Of a stretch of DNA of 64,000 nt, positions 1 through 11,130 are shown piece by piece (the stretch's first letter is position 1; every line of letters starts with the position of its first letter). Source of the DNA: Chromera velia. Its lineage: Eukaryota; Sar; Chromeraceae. A program made the translations under genes and the position numbers. Below the pieces are notes generated by a model, which ran no database searches, was not told the DNA's origin, and worked only from the letters and a program-made list of their open reading frames with translations. The stretch is taken from contig JAHBMJ010003419.1 in NCBI GenBank assembly GCA_018398765.1, positions 1 through 64,000 on the forward strand, written 5' to 3'.

Positions 1-921
1 AGAATGAAAGCGGGTTTGAGATCAGCCAGGAGGCATACTTGAAGTCCATTCCTGTTCAGACAGACGATTTGCCTCGCAAGTCTCTTTTCCCTGAGATGCT
101 GAATGAAGAGAAGGAAGAAGAGAAAGAAGAAGACCTGGTTGCAGTGATGATGAAAGTGATGGGTGTGCTTGGTTGGGTGTGTTGGACGTCTGCCGATCTT
201 GCTTTTGTTTTCAGTGAGTTATCTCGTTACAGTTCTCGCCCGACTGGTTCGAAGCTTATTGCTGCTTTGCTTGCCCTCATCAGAGCTCGTGGAAAGAACG
301 ACAGTTTGCGCTTTGAGGGCGTGATTGATCCAAAGCTTGCTTTATTTGTGGATGCTGCGTATTCTCTTTCCCGTTGTGAAGGAAGAGGGGGCTTTGAGGC
401 TTACTTGGTTGACAAGAAGGAAAAGATTGAGGGAATGAGAAGAACGAATCTGGTGGTATAGAAGAGCAAACGAATCAATCAAAAGGAAGCTGATTTCTTC
501 GACCTCTGCAGAGCTCTGTGCGCTTGTAGATGATGTGAAACAATCTTTTCAATGGAAACGTCTTGCAGAGGCGTTGTGGATGAAGCCGCTGGAGGTAGAG
601 ATTTATACAGACAGCGCTCCTCTTATGGAGCAATTGGAGAGTGGATATTTGAAGCGAGAGCCTCGGATGGATGGATTGTTGAAATATGTACAGCAGGATG
701 GATTGTTGAAGGCGCGGGTGCTTTGGGTTTTTACTGATCGGCAGCGGGCAGACAGACACACAAAGGACAAGTTGGAAAAGGAGAGAAGGAGTCAAGCACC
801 TCAGATTGAAGCGAAGAAGGAAGGGCATGTGAAGAGAGGAATGGTAGATTTCGCAAAGACATGTCGATCGAAAGCTAAGAAAAGAGGTGACTCTCCTGTG
901 AATGTTCGAGTCAGGGGGTGA
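1..921 (+). pseudogene. Ty1/copia-like polyprotein remnant, RT end and RNase H, cut by the window edge
   Basis: The first 436 bases read as the end of a copia-type reverse transcriptase and the start of RNase H: an ISQEAYL motif, then an acidic linker, then GWVCWTSADLAFVFSELSRY, the position of the family's G.L.W...TRPDLAF..S.LSR block, then a YSLSRCEGRGGF RNase H start. Near 436 the frame shifts. From 439 the other frame gives WWYRRANESIKRKLISSTSAEL, the usual W.S.K..I..SS.AE block, and continues through YTDSAPLMEQL to the terminal RADRHTK, which matches the family's ADxxTK end. It stops at 919-921. The frameshift and the lack of gag, integrase or LTRs in view make it a dead copy. Its sequence is clearly different from the copia element at 36499-46387, so it is a second lineage. 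Confidence 0.8.
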
Positions 922-1945
922 TTGTTGGAGATTGCGTCCGGGGTCGATTAACGCCGGCCTTTCACGGCCGTAGTCCCAGGGACTTCGGCCTGGGCTCAGC
1001 GCGCTACAAGCTATGCATGCAAATCTGTATCACCACAAATTGTGCATGCACCGTGTAGGAGAAACTGATCGATCCACATTGACTTATTCAAGGAGAGGCG
1101 CATTCACTCATCCTCTCCTCCCCAAACTCTGTACTGACATGTGAATTCCTTATAGCAGTCATTCTGCTGCCAGCGCAATGATGGTTTTGCCCCCCCCCCC
1201 CGGACTAAGCCATCGATCCTAGTTTATGCCTTTCATGGCAAACAAAAATTAATACCTTTCATTCTCCATGTGTAGTGCACTGAAGGCGTGGCCACAATAA
1301 AGTACACTTAAAATTTTCTTGTGAAAGGTGCAGACAGTCTTGAAGGAACCGTGCCACAGGCCCGTGCCACAGGCGCGGCCAGCATTCAAAAATTTATTTC
1401 AAGACAGACTGGAGTGTCAGGGGGGCTTGTCTATCTATAGATGGACGTAGTGGTCTTTTTTCCCTTTCCCGGCTTCTTCTTCAGTGATGTCCGTCTCCAA
1501 ATAAAAAAATTGTTTCTCTCCAACATTCCTTTGTTAAACTTTTTTCTTCACATCAATTCTTTCTCTCTCACACGCTTGACGGCTTTCGACTTCTTATTTA
1601 TGTTTCTTCAATTTGATATTATAAGGCTCTTCTTCTTTTTTTTGTTTTTTACACGCCTCATCCATAAAAATAGTCTTTTTCTTTCCTTCATTTCTCCTAC
1701 CAGCGCCCTGCTGGCTCTCCCCCTTCCTTTACTCTTTCTTCTCTGCAAAACCCATATGATAGGCGGAAAACTCTTTCCCAAGCAGCTCTCGATGACCTGT
1801 GTGCTGCATACGCCGGAGACCAATTAATACGTGGAAAGAACAACGCTTTCGATCGCGTGCATGCACGCCATATAAATCTGCATGACGCAAGCAATTAAGC
1901 TTAATTGCGAACGGCAGAATTAGGAATAATTATTGTGGGCTTAGG
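922..1945. other. Spacer with no gene seen
   Basis: Nothing codes convincingly here. The part next to the retroelement remnant (about 945-1010) can form two GC-rich hairpins and could be what is left of its 3' LTR, but there is no second copy in the window to test this. Reading frames at 1441-1827 are T-rich low complexity on one strand and have no family features. Confidence 0.5.
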
Positions 1946-2972
1946 TATATAAGCCCTGGCCCTTGAATTATGACCGGTCAAGCTTAACTATGATACAGGC
2001 GCTTTGGCTGTACTGAAGCATCTGTATTGTTTTTTTAATTTATTTTTGCAAAAAAAATGGGTCGCTCCAGGTGGGCCCCTTATCTGAAAGCCGTCTGAGC
2101 GCTCATATAGCGCATGCGGCCGCGCGCGATAACACATGCAACAATGGTGCAAAAATGGGTTGAAAACATGTTAGAAAAAGTGACCACGGTCGGGCTCGAA
2201 CCCGGGACTGCCTATAAGTGGCCGTCTCGTGGCTTTTTTTTTTTCTTTGAAAGACCGAAGTAGGTCGTAGGGGGCAGCTGATGGATAGGCGCGCGGCCTG
2301 CGTACGTACTATCACTATGGTGCCCCGTCCACAAAATTCTGGTGCTACTTTTACTTCCAACGCACAGTGCAAACAACTTTTCCACAGTAGAATTTTGCCG
2401 ATCATTCAAGCCAAAGCATGGAAATATCAATTCCATTGGATGCAAAAACAGGCCAATGATGCTATTAAAAATGAAATTAGAAATATTTTTGGTGGTCAGT
2501 GCGAGCAGTGTGGAGTAGCAAACCTTCCTCCAATTGTGACTTATACTAACATTCGCTGTGCATACGATATACACCACAATCACTACAGAGCAGGCACATA
2601 TCGGAGATACTCTTTAGGCAAACTGAGAGTCAGAAAGATTCCTTCTGAACGTGAAACGCAGTGGATAGATAGAGTTTTTAACACAAATCATCCTGACGAT
2701 GTGGAGTTTTTCTACCAGTTTTGTCACCATGTGCGTAAACATGAAGCTTAGAGGCACTTTCCTGCTCAACCTGCCTGGTATAAGGCCTGATATCGAACAT
2801 TGAACAGTTTGAGAACCAAGTATAAACATTGACTGAAATTTTTGCATAGAATATAAATTGTTAGACTGTATAAAAGTGTTTTATACTAGCTAAAATCTTT
2901 TATGTATTACATATTTTGATTTATACTAGAAAAAGCGTTTTTGGTTACAATTCAAGGGCCAGGGCCTATATA
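1946..2972. mobile_element. Short DNA element with terminal inverted repeats and one ORF
   Basis: The sequence at 1946-1975 and the reverse complement of 2943-2972 match at 27 of 30 positions. The shared core is CCCTGGCCCTTGAATT followed by RTRACC. Each end is bordered by TATATA (1946-1951 and 2967-2972), which is itself a palindrome, so either TA or TATATA could be the target duplication. The element proper is then about 1952-2966, 1.0 kb. A TA-type duplication would suit Tc1/mariner-like elements, but the ORF inside does not look like a DDE transposase. The superfamily is left open. Confidence 0.7.
2281..2751 (+). CDS. 156-residue protein with HNH-like Cys/His pattern
   Basis: The ORF opens at an ATG and ends in TAG, and lies wholly inside the inverted-repeat element. 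The first 35 or so residues are low in information. From residue 60 the composition is that of a folded protein. Cys74-x2-Cys77 sits in GGQCEQCG. YDIHHNHYR (residues 95-103) gives an Asp-x-His-His-Asn-His cluster. FCHHVRKH (147-154) gives a final Cys and His group. In HNH endonucleases a CxxC pair, a central DH/HH motif, an Asn/His and a late C..CH pair form the beta-beta-alpha-metal fold; the order here is compatible, but the second Cys pair is incomplete. It could be a compact nuclease used by the element, a decayed gene, or an unrelated zinc protein. Function is not established. Confidence 0.5.
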   Translation: MDRRAACVRTITMVPRPQNSGATFTSNAQCKQLFHSRILPIIQAKAWKYQFHWMQKQANDAIKNEIRNIFGGQCEQCGVANLPPIVTYTNIRCAYDIHHNHYRAGTYRRYSLGKLRVRKIPSERETQWIDRVFNTNHPDDVEFFYQFCHHVRKHEA

Positions 2973-4392
2973 TAGAGGTAAGTTACTGCATGATGACTCT
3001 GAGCAACTCATCATGCAGTTACATAGAGCCATGCAGAATGGGAACTTTCAAAGGGCTTTGTAGCACGACCATCCAATCAAACCACCCACGGCAAATGATG
3101 CAGACTGACGACTTCATTCCGTTCTGACAGGTAGACGGGCCTCGGACAAAAAAAACAAGACTGGAATCGCCTGTGTATTACGCACATACACTTGTATATA
3201 TACGTTTGTCAGGGACCCGGTCGAACTTTGTGTATAAATATACAGCTTTGACTTCTTCATCAGATTTGATCTAACCTCAAGCAAAAAGTCTCTTGCACTC
3301 ACTGAGAGAATGGGATTTCTGGAAAGATCAAAATCGAGCCGTCTCGTTTGTCGCCTTTCTTGCTTATCGTTCTTTGTGTTTTCGACCTTTGCTCTGACTT
3401 CTGGGGAGCGGTTAGGAGAGAGAGGTAAACTCAGGTTCCTGCAAAAGAGGCTGGAGGTGCGTTTATTCCCACACAGCCAGTGCACCATAAATCAAGGGAA
3501 TGCGAGATAGGAAGAGAATCCAAATGCATGCGCATGCGAATTGATTTGATTGCTATGATCGATCAGCATGACGATGGAGGAAATCGGGCGTTGAATTTTG
3601 ACGAAAATGTTGAGGCCTGTTCTTTACAGGGGCCTTGGTTGGGGTTTGATTGTATGCTTGTGTTGAGTTTCCATCCATGCACATGTATGGGGGGGCAGCT
3701 TCAGTACATGCATGCACAAATCACTGTTTCAGATCGAGGGTCACCTAAATGGATCAATATGAGCCAATTTGATTTAGATTCCCCCTTCGTCCTTCTTTTA
3801 ATGCATGGCCAAATGAGGATCGACCTATTTGAAGAGGCAGGCCGACCCGGCCATGCATGTGCTCTCGTCATGCAACGCGCAGCTTGTCCCGCCTCCCTTT
3901 CGTCTGATGCATGCAGTACTCTTTTGCCGCTCCTTCCCTTTCTGCATCATCCATAAATTCTATGTATCACAACTGGTCACAGGTTAAGATGACCTTGCAC
4001 AATGTGTAAACGGATGCCCCTTACGTATTGCAGGGCGTGGGTAGTTCTTAAAAGACAACAGAAACCAAAGCAACGCAAACCATCGAGACCAAACCCAAAG
4101 AAGCAAGAGGCCCCAGAAGAACAACAAGGCTGCCCAAGGTCTCTTCTCGTATGCTCCTCATTTGTTTTTGTCTGCCTGTCTGTCTTTCACGTGTCTCTGG
4201 CACGATTTTGCAAGGAGATGCGAGCCTTTTCCTTCCAGAGTTTTTGACGGTTGATTGCGTTTTTGCTATGTTTTGGTCTCCTCATGCTTTTGCCTTTTCT
4301 AAATTTTATGAATCGTCAGAATCCTGAGAAAGGAGTCTGCCTTTAGATTACAGGAACTCTTGTGCATGTGTCTGCAGACTCTGATCAAAATT
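2973..4392. other. Spacer upstream of the ankyrin gene
   Basis: Frames at 3480-3956 and 4002-4247 have a start and a stop but no recognisable domain, and neither has clear splice partners. The stretch probably holds the 5' leader and promoter of the ankyrin gene; no core promoter motif could be assigned. Confidence 0.4.
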
Positions 4393-4703
4393 ATGGGAAG
4401 CGACCTTTTTGAGGCTGCAGTGACAGGAGATGTGAAGAAAGTGGAAGACCTGCTCTCAAGAACTTTACCAATTGACTTGCAAAGCACCGTCAGTATGAGG
4501 GAATTATTATCGTTTCCGCCCGGCCTTTTTAATTTCTTTCGATTCCCTTCTTCACATCACATGTCTTCGTCCGCTTGTTTTTCTTCCACTGGATCTCGCC
4601 GTTCTGCTGTCTGTGTGTGTCTCTGTCTGTCTGTTGTGTTCAGGAAGAAAAGGAAGGAGAAGAAGAAAAACCATATAGTCTGTCTGTCTGTGTGTCCGTG
4701 TGT

Positions 4704-4744
<41 letters not shown>

Positions 4745-5144
4745 TGTCTGTCTGTCTGTCTGTCGGTCTGTCGGTCTGTCTGTCTGTCTGTCTGTCTGTC
4801 TGATATTGTCCGTCTGTCTGTCTGTCTGTCGGTCTGTCTGTGTGTCTGTCTGCCTGTCTGTCTTTGTTCGTTCTTTCTTCCTCTTGTCTGTTGTGTTCAT
4901 AAAGAAAAGGAAGGAGAAGAAGAAGAAACATATAGTCTGTCTGTCTGTCTGTCTGTCTGTCTTTGTTCGTTCTTTCTTCCTCTTGTCTGTTGTGTTTATA
5001 AAGAAAAGAAGGGAGAAGAAGAAGAAACATATAGTCTGTCTGTCTGTCTGTCTGTCTGTGTCTGTCTGTCTGTCTGTCTGTCTGTCGGAACGAAAGGATG
5101 AAAAGAAAAGAAGGGACAATATAGTCTGTCTATCTATCTGTTTC

Positions 5145-5181
<37 letters not shown>

Positions 5182-5549
5182 TTCTCCGTCTGCCAACGCT
5201 GTTTGATTGTTGGTGCTGTTCTTTTGTCTTTGTTCTTTCTTTCTTTCTTTTTGTCTGTTGTGTTCATAAAGAAAAGAAGGGAGAAGAAGAAACATATAGT
5301 CTGTCTGTTTCCCTGTCTGTCTATCTGTCTGTCTGTCTGTTTCTGTCTGTCTGTTTCTGTTTGTCTGTTTCCCTGTCTGCCTGTCTATCTGTCTGTCTGT
5401 CTGTCGGAACGGAAGGATGAAAAGAAAAGAAGGGACAATATAGTCTGTCTATCTGTCTATTTCCTTGTCTGTCTGTCTGTCTGTCTGTTTCCTTGTCTGT
5501 CTGTCTGTCCGTCTGTCTGTCTATCTGTCTGTGAAGAAAAGACGATATA

Positions 5550-5601
<52 letters not shown>

Positions 5602-5672
5602 TTGTTCGTTCTTTCTTGCTCTTGTCTGTTGTGTTCATAAAGAAAAGGAGGGAGAAGAAGAAGAAACATAGA

Positions 5673-5710
<38 letters not shown>

Positions 5711-5730
5711 TTCCCTGTCTGTCTGTGTCC

Positions 5731-5762
<32 letters not shown>

Positions 5763-5891
5763 TTCCTTGTCTGTCTGTTTCTGTTTGTCTGTTTCCCTGT
5801 CTGCCTGTCTATCTGTCTGTCTGTCTGTCTGTCAGAACGAAAGGATGAAAAGAAAACAAGGGACAATATAGTCTGTCTATCTGTCTGTTTC

Positions 5892-5928
<37 letters not shown>

Positions 5929-6987
5929 TGGCCTGCTGGTAGCCTGCTGGTCTCTTTGGTGAATTCTTCTGCGGGTTAATAACATGACCTGTCTCTATCT
6001 TCTTTTATATTCCTTCGTATGATATGTATGTGTATATTGAAGTATTTCTATGTGTGTTTACGCGTGAGTACTTCTGAATGTCTGACCGCGCGCTTGTAGG
6101 ATGGGCAGACTGCGCTGTCTTTTGCAACAGTGGCGGGGCAGAAAGAAGTAGTCGCTCTGCTTCTTCAAAGAGGGGCCGACCCAGGTATGAAGGACGATGT
6201 CAGTAGCTGCCGCCCTGCCTAGCTGCCTGCAGGCAGGCAGGCAGGAAGGCAGAGAGGCAGGCGTGCAGAAACGCTCCTCCTTTCCTTTCTTTTTTCCTTT
6301 CTTTTTTCTTTCCTTCCTTCTTTCCTTCCTTCCTTCCTTCCTTCCTTTCTTTTTTCCTTCCTTCCTCCATTTCTTTTTTCCTTCGGAATCCTTCCTTCCC
6401 TTTTTTTTTCCTTCCATGTCTTTTTGGGATACACACGTCTCCTCTGTCTGAGATTCTTCACTGCTCACTGTAGACTTTGCAAGAATCTCGGAAAAGTGCA
6501 CTTGAGTCTAATGAGCAGTGGATCTCACATAAGAATTTTCTGCTGCCTTTCTTTCCTTCCCGTTTTCGTGCATGCATGCAGTCTGGAAAGACCGCCCTTC
6601 ATTGGGCAGTGGGGCTCGGAAATCTGGAGATTGCAACCCTTCTTTTAAAGGAGGGGGCCGACCCTGATGTGAAGACTTAAGTAAGTGAGTTCAGTTAAGG
6701 ATCGATCGAGGAACTTTGAATAATGCATGCATATGAGTGGGTAGGTCTGGCCAGCTGAATTTGACTCATCTCTACATTTTGACTGCCATCTTGACATTTT
6801 GACTCCACGATTCGTTCACAAAATGTTTTGCTTCGATCGCCAAAAGTACTTGGCTCGAGTCATCGTGCAGCGCAGCTTCGAGCAGCATTTTCATGCAGAA
6901 TGAGAGGAGCAAAACCAACCTCAATGCGTGCCGTCGGGCAGGACAGCTGCATGATACGCCGTGCGTCTCTCTCTCTCTCTCTCTCTC

Positions 6988-7029
<42 letters not shown>

Positions 7030-7185
7030 TGTGTGTCTGTGTGTGTCTGTGTCTGTATGTATGTTTATGTCTGTGTCTGTGTCTGTGTCTGTCTCTCTGT
7101 CTTTCTGTTTCTCTGTCTCTCTGTCTGTCTGTCTATCTGTCTATCTGTCTATCTGTTTATCTATCTGTCTATCTGTCTTAAAGTT

Positions 7186-7271
<86 letters not shown>

Positions 7272-8432
7272 TCTGTGTGTGTGCCTGTGTGTGTGTTTGT
7301 GTATGTGTTTTCATGCATAGCATTGCGTGTAAGTGAGTCAGTGAGTTTTAGTGGGCTAGTGAGTTAGTGAGCTATTGAATTAGTGAGAGAGTGAGTAAGT
7401 GAGTGAGTTAGTGAGTAAGAGAATGAGTTAGTGAGCTAGGTTAGTGAGTTAATTAGAGAGTGAGTAAGTAGGTGAATGAGGCAGTGGTTGTGTGTGTGTG
7501 CGAGTGGATATGTAGCTCCCTCAATTACCAGATGGGTGTACCTTCACTGGGTTTGTGTCGCTTCACGGGACCTCTACTGCACAACTAGGCACTGACTCTG
7601 GCATGGCATCTCTGCTTTCTTCAGATCTGCCTGAATGAATACTCATCAATGCCTGTCTCTCTGTCTGTCTGCAGGAAGGCTACACCCCCCTGCATCTGGC
7701 AGCACTGAGTCATGACAAAGAGATCGCAGACCTACTTGTTAAAGAGGGCGCCGACCGAAGCGCAAAGGACCAAGTCAGCGTTCCAATTTATTCATATATG
7801 AAGTTAATTGTCTGAATTATACTGATACATTTGAGGACTTCAGATAAAAGAATTCCTGCCCTGTCGGCGGGTTTCTTCCATTTTTTCTTCGATCATCTTT
7901 CGGGACTCACTCCACCATCGACCTAGCTCGCGTGTGGATATTGCCCTGTCGGCAGGCGGCTGCAATCCCTGTCCATGACTGTCTTTCTGACTAGCTTGTA
8001 CGGTCGACTGCATTGCATCTTCACTGAATACTTGTGCCTGCTTTCTTTGGGTTTCTGTCCCCCTGTAAGCTGCCCGATGGTCGTGATTCTCAATTTTGCG
8101 GGGGTTCTACACTTGTTTAGTCATGCCACGTCCACCTGTTTGCTGAGCTGATGCCTCGCAAAGTTTTTACGTTAGTCTGCAACCGAGATGCAAACGCATC
8201 TCCTGTTTTTCCCTACAGTCTTTTGAAACCTTTAAGAAGAGGTGCTTTTCCACTTCAATCTCTCACATCGATCATACATATTTTTTGTAAGATGTAGAAG
8301 CGGCTTCCTTCGTATTATGTCTGCATGCAGCGCGGGAGAACAGCACTTGATTTAATGAAATTGGAAGACGCTCAAGTTCCCTATATGGTCCATCAGTTCA
8401 ATATGAAATCTGGTTCACATGTACAGATTTGA
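4393..8432 (+). CDS. Ankyrin-repeat protein, five exons, nonsense codon closing exon 3
   Basis: Exons: 4393-4488, 6100-6198, 6582-6680, 7675-7773, 8331-8432, all phase 0. Exon 1 gives [20 protein letters not shown], the usual ankyrin N-cap. Exons 2, 3 and 4 are each exactly 99 nt and each encodes one 33-residue ankyrin repeat: [25 protein letters not shown] and [12 protein letters not shown]. Exon 5 encodes a last half-decayed repeat (GRTALDLM) and stops with TGA at 8430-8432. Acceptors are standard (e.g. GTAG, GCAG); donors are GTCAGT, GTCAGT, GTAAGT and GTCAGC. The 33rd codon of exon 3 is TAA, right before the GTAAGT donor, where exon 2 has GAT and exon 4 has CAA. As it stands the product is 97 residues; without it, 164. 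Ankyrin proteins bind other proteins; the partner cannot be told. A weaker donor (GTGAAG at 6668) would bypass the stop. Confidence 0.8.
4680..5940 (+). repeat. Complex (TCTG)n satellite in ankyrin intron 1
   Basis: TCTG/CTGT tracts are broken up by two recurring longer segments. Segment A (TTTGTTCG... to ...GAAACATATAG) appears near 4860, 4965, 5225 and 5598. Segment B (GAACGAAAGGATGAAAAG... to ...GACAATATAG) appears near 5086, 5404 and 5832. The array is therefore a higher-order repeat, not a simple microsatellite. Long open frames across it (Ser-Val-Cys-Leu runs) are artefacts of the 4-base period. Confidence 0.9.
6275..6415 (+). repeat. (TTCC)n/(TTTC)n tract in ankyrin intron 2
   Basis: Pyrimidine-rich tract of TTCC and TTTTTTCC units between exon 2 and exon 3. 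No coding value. Confidence 0.85.
6965..7495 (+). repeat. Compound microsatellites in ankyrin intron 3
   Basis: (TC)n passes into (GT)n, then (TCTG)n and (TCTATCTG)n, then (TC)n and (GT)n again up to about 7310. From 7330 to about 7490 a different repeat follows, built from GTGAGTTA-like octamers with drift. Such octamers contain many GTGAGT donor-like words. Confidence 0.85.
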
Positions 8433-9249
8433 TTCCTATGTTGGTCTTCTGAACGTTCAAATTGGTTCAATGTTTCTTTTATAATACAAATTATCTTTTC
8501 ATTACTTTTTCAGGCAGATCGAAGCGTCTTTGACCAGATTTGGCAGGTCGCCGGGGTCTGACGGCCTAGCAGACGGCTCCGCCGGCGCTAACCAGCGCTG
8601 AAAGCTCTAGTACAAGCTTTACTAGAAGCTTTACTTAATCAAGTAATTGAAATTATACATGAATTTAACTAAAATTGAGGGAATTCGAAAATGAATTGTA
8701 GTGGTTAGATACTACAGGTTAGATAGTGGTTACTATTTAGATATCTCAAAAAAGAATCGCGCTTACACCGGAACTATAGTGTATCACAATGAGAATTTGT
8801 AGAACTTTTTGTGTCACAATGATTTGTGATACAATAGTTATGATTTTAAGAGCTTTTGACCGATTCATTTAAATCACACTTATGTGTGAAAAAAATAGTT
8901 CTAGATCACGTGTTTACAGCGCGGCTTGAACTCTAGCTTAAACTGCGTGGGGGGCAGCGGCATAATTGCATATTAGCCGCTGCGGGCCGCGCGGACTCTG
9001 GCGTCACTCCGCACATATACGTATAAATAAATCCTGCATGACCCCGTGAGAAAAACAGTTGCGCGCAAACTTGTGCAAACTATATGACGCAACCTTAGCC
9101 AAGCCGAAACCGTCAAACCATATCCCGCCTCATTGTACACTGGAACATCTCTCTTAATTGGGATTCCAACACTCCCGAGCAGCAGTTAGTCTCTAAAGTT
9201 AGTCTCTGAACCGCTGCATGTTTCTTCCCCGCTGAGTGATTCAGTGAGG
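8433..9249. other. Spacer between ankyrin gene and LTR element
   Basis: AT-rich DNA without a credible coding frame. A GC-rich hairpin-prone patch lies at about 8545-8605. Confidence 0.4.
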
Positions 9250-9259
9250 TAAGTGAATG

Positions 9260-9561
9260 TGTTATATACCATAATGATGGTGCTAAACAGATATAAAGAC
9301 AGTATAGAGGTGCACCCGGGGCTCAGCCGTCATTCAAAGTCCAAGGACTGTTAGATAGAGGAATAGAACGAAAGCCAGACAAAAGACGTCAATCCGGTCG
9401 ATTTATTGAACGCATTGGATGAAGCGGATGAACGCAATACGTCGATATACGTCGAGGACGGATGAGTTAAACGCCCGGCGCGGTCCCCGATATGAATCCT
9501 GGCCCGGCAAAGCGAGAATGTAGACCGCGTGCGTGTTCTACAACCACGGCGGCACGCAACA
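9260..9561 (-). repeat. LTR of the non-autonomous element (3' LTR)
   Basis: 302 bp, nearly identical to 11131-11432. As the element reads on the minus strand, this is its 3' LTR. A long minus-strand frame crossing this copy is shared with the other LTR and is not a gene. Confidence 0.85.
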
Positions 9562-9571
9562 CAGCTTGAAG

Positions 9572-9598
9572 TTCCTTTTTCATTTCTTTCTTTTTCTT
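9572..9598 (-). promoter_or_regulatory. Candidate polypurine tract
   Basis: On the minus strand this is a run of A and G broken by single T bases, ending about ten bases before the 3' LTR. Polypurine tracts normally abut the LTR, so the gap makes the assignment tentative. Confidence 0.4.
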
Positions 9599-10121
9599 GG
9601 CAGAAGCCAGAAGCAATGACAAGACGATGATGAATAAACGAACCTTGATGAGTGAGAAAAGAAAAAGACATGCCAGGAGGCATTTTTATGAGGCAATTTT
9701 GTGATGGCAACAACGCATGATGCTGAGGAAAAAGGGCTGGAAAGGGATGGTCACGATGTTCGAGGGAAAGTGCAATCAAGACATTCCGAATCAGAGAAGA
9801 GAGATGTGCATACAGAAAAAGAGATCATTGGTCAGAGGTAGAGAGATACAGTAGCCCATGACAGGGATTATAGCCACCTGTCAACAGAGCCTCCGGATAC
9901 GGGAGATCACGGAGGGAACCCATGCATGCCCACCCCACTTTGCACACATATATGGAGGTCCGTGGCAAGGGGGACCATTTGATAAAGAGCAAGAGATCGC
10001 GATTAAGTGAAAAAAAGGTAAGAGAAGGCCAGAGAGAATGAACGCGATTGAGTGAAGGAACTAACAGACGGAAACTTTAAGAGAAAAGGAGGGCAATCGC
10101 ATGCGAATTTGGCCAATCACG

Positions 10122-10832
10122 TTACAAAAACCAACGAAGGGTGTCACTAAACGAAGAATGGAAAAGAAATGGTGTAAACGACTCTTGAAAGCGAGGAAGA
10201 GAAAAGAAGGGAGAACGGAAAGTACGAATAAAGATATAAAGGAAGGAAGGAATGAAGGAAAGAAACTTGACAATGTCTCGCCCTTCTCTCATTCTTTGAC
10301 TCCTCCCCCCAGGACAGGCCAACACGGAGAGAAGAAGTGGGGATGGAAGCAAGGAAGAAGTGCAACCCTTCTTATTGTCATGGTGGGAGCCCTCACAAAT
10401 TCGGCAGACAGAGAGAAAGGATAACTGCATCAACGCATAGAAAGAGACAGTTTGTGCATGTGCCAACAAAGGGCAATACACGTAGCACAGAAGCGCACAG
10501 GTGAACCATCTAGCCTGTCTGCCCTGACACAAACAGCAAGCCTTTGAAGAAACTGTGGACGGTGGACCACCGAGGCCGCCCAAATTGCTGGAGAAGATCC
10601 ATTTGAAGAATTGGCGAGCTGGGGCGTCATTCAGATACCCAAAGAATTGAGAGAAAGAAGTAGATGCCGAACTGCACGTAGGGCGTTGATGTTCGATGTT
10701 GAAAGGGCCGGGTAAGGAGATGACCGAAGAAAGATGAGCCGATGAGAGGCCTGCTTTGATCCAGGTGGCGGTTGCCGAAGGAAGAGAGGTTGATGGCGTG
10801 ACACACAGGGAGTGAGGAGAAGATCTCCCCAT
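10122..10832 (-). pseudogene. Gag-like frame in the non-autonomous LTR element
   Basis: The frame is 236 residues, rich in Ser, Pro, Phe and Leu. Residues 143-157 read CRICEGSHHDNKKGC, spacing C-x2-C-x4-H-x5-C, one residue longer than the gag zinc knuckle C-x2-C-x4-H-x4-C. Overlapping minus-strand frames at 10631-11002 and 10978-11253 continue toward the PBS, so gag probably started there and is now split by frameshifts. The similarity to gag rests on position (just inside the 5' LTR) and on this one motif. Confidence 0.4.
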
Positions 10833-11115
10833 ACCGGTTGAACGGTTTCAATTTCAAAAGGAAAGAAAGGCGGAGCATAACCGAACGAGACGGCACAACT
10901 GAGAAAAGGATATGCAGTACGTCTGCAGTTTGCAAAAAAGTCACATCGAGAATGAAGAAGCCGTGGAGAGGCTGCTTTCAAGGTAAACACAAAGGACAAC
11001 ATACGTTGAGGCAGCGGCTAGCATCTTCAGAAATGGAGAGCAGAAGGGTATGACCCAGAGTCTCACACGAACAAGTCTGGTGAGTCTGCTTGAAAAAAAA
11101 AGTAGATCCAACAAA

Positions 11116-11130
11116 CCAGGTCTGGTACCA
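11116..11130 (-). promoter_or_regulatory. Primer-binding site
   Basis: The minus strand reads TGGTACCAGACCTGG and directly abuts the 5' LTR. The first twelve bases differ at two positions from the common initiator-Met PBS TGGTATCAGAGC. It sets the element's orientation. Confidence 0.75.

Noticed and set aside
2181-2215. tRNA-like T-arm (minus strand CGGGTTCGAGCCCG)
   Set aside because: The T stem cannot form five pairs with a seven-base loop, and no matching D arm, anticodon arm or acceptor stem is found on either side.
4557-5942. Long frames of Ser-Val-Cys-Leu or Thr-Asp-Arg-Gln repeats
   Set aside because: Products of the 4-base TCTG period, open in many frames and on both strands, and inside an intron.
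6828-7336. Cys/Val-rich frames
   Set aside because: (GT)n and (TC)n artefacts in ankyrin intron 3.
9351-9779. 142-residue minus-strand frame
   Set aside because: Half of it lies in the LTR and is repeated with a different continuation at 11222-11509.
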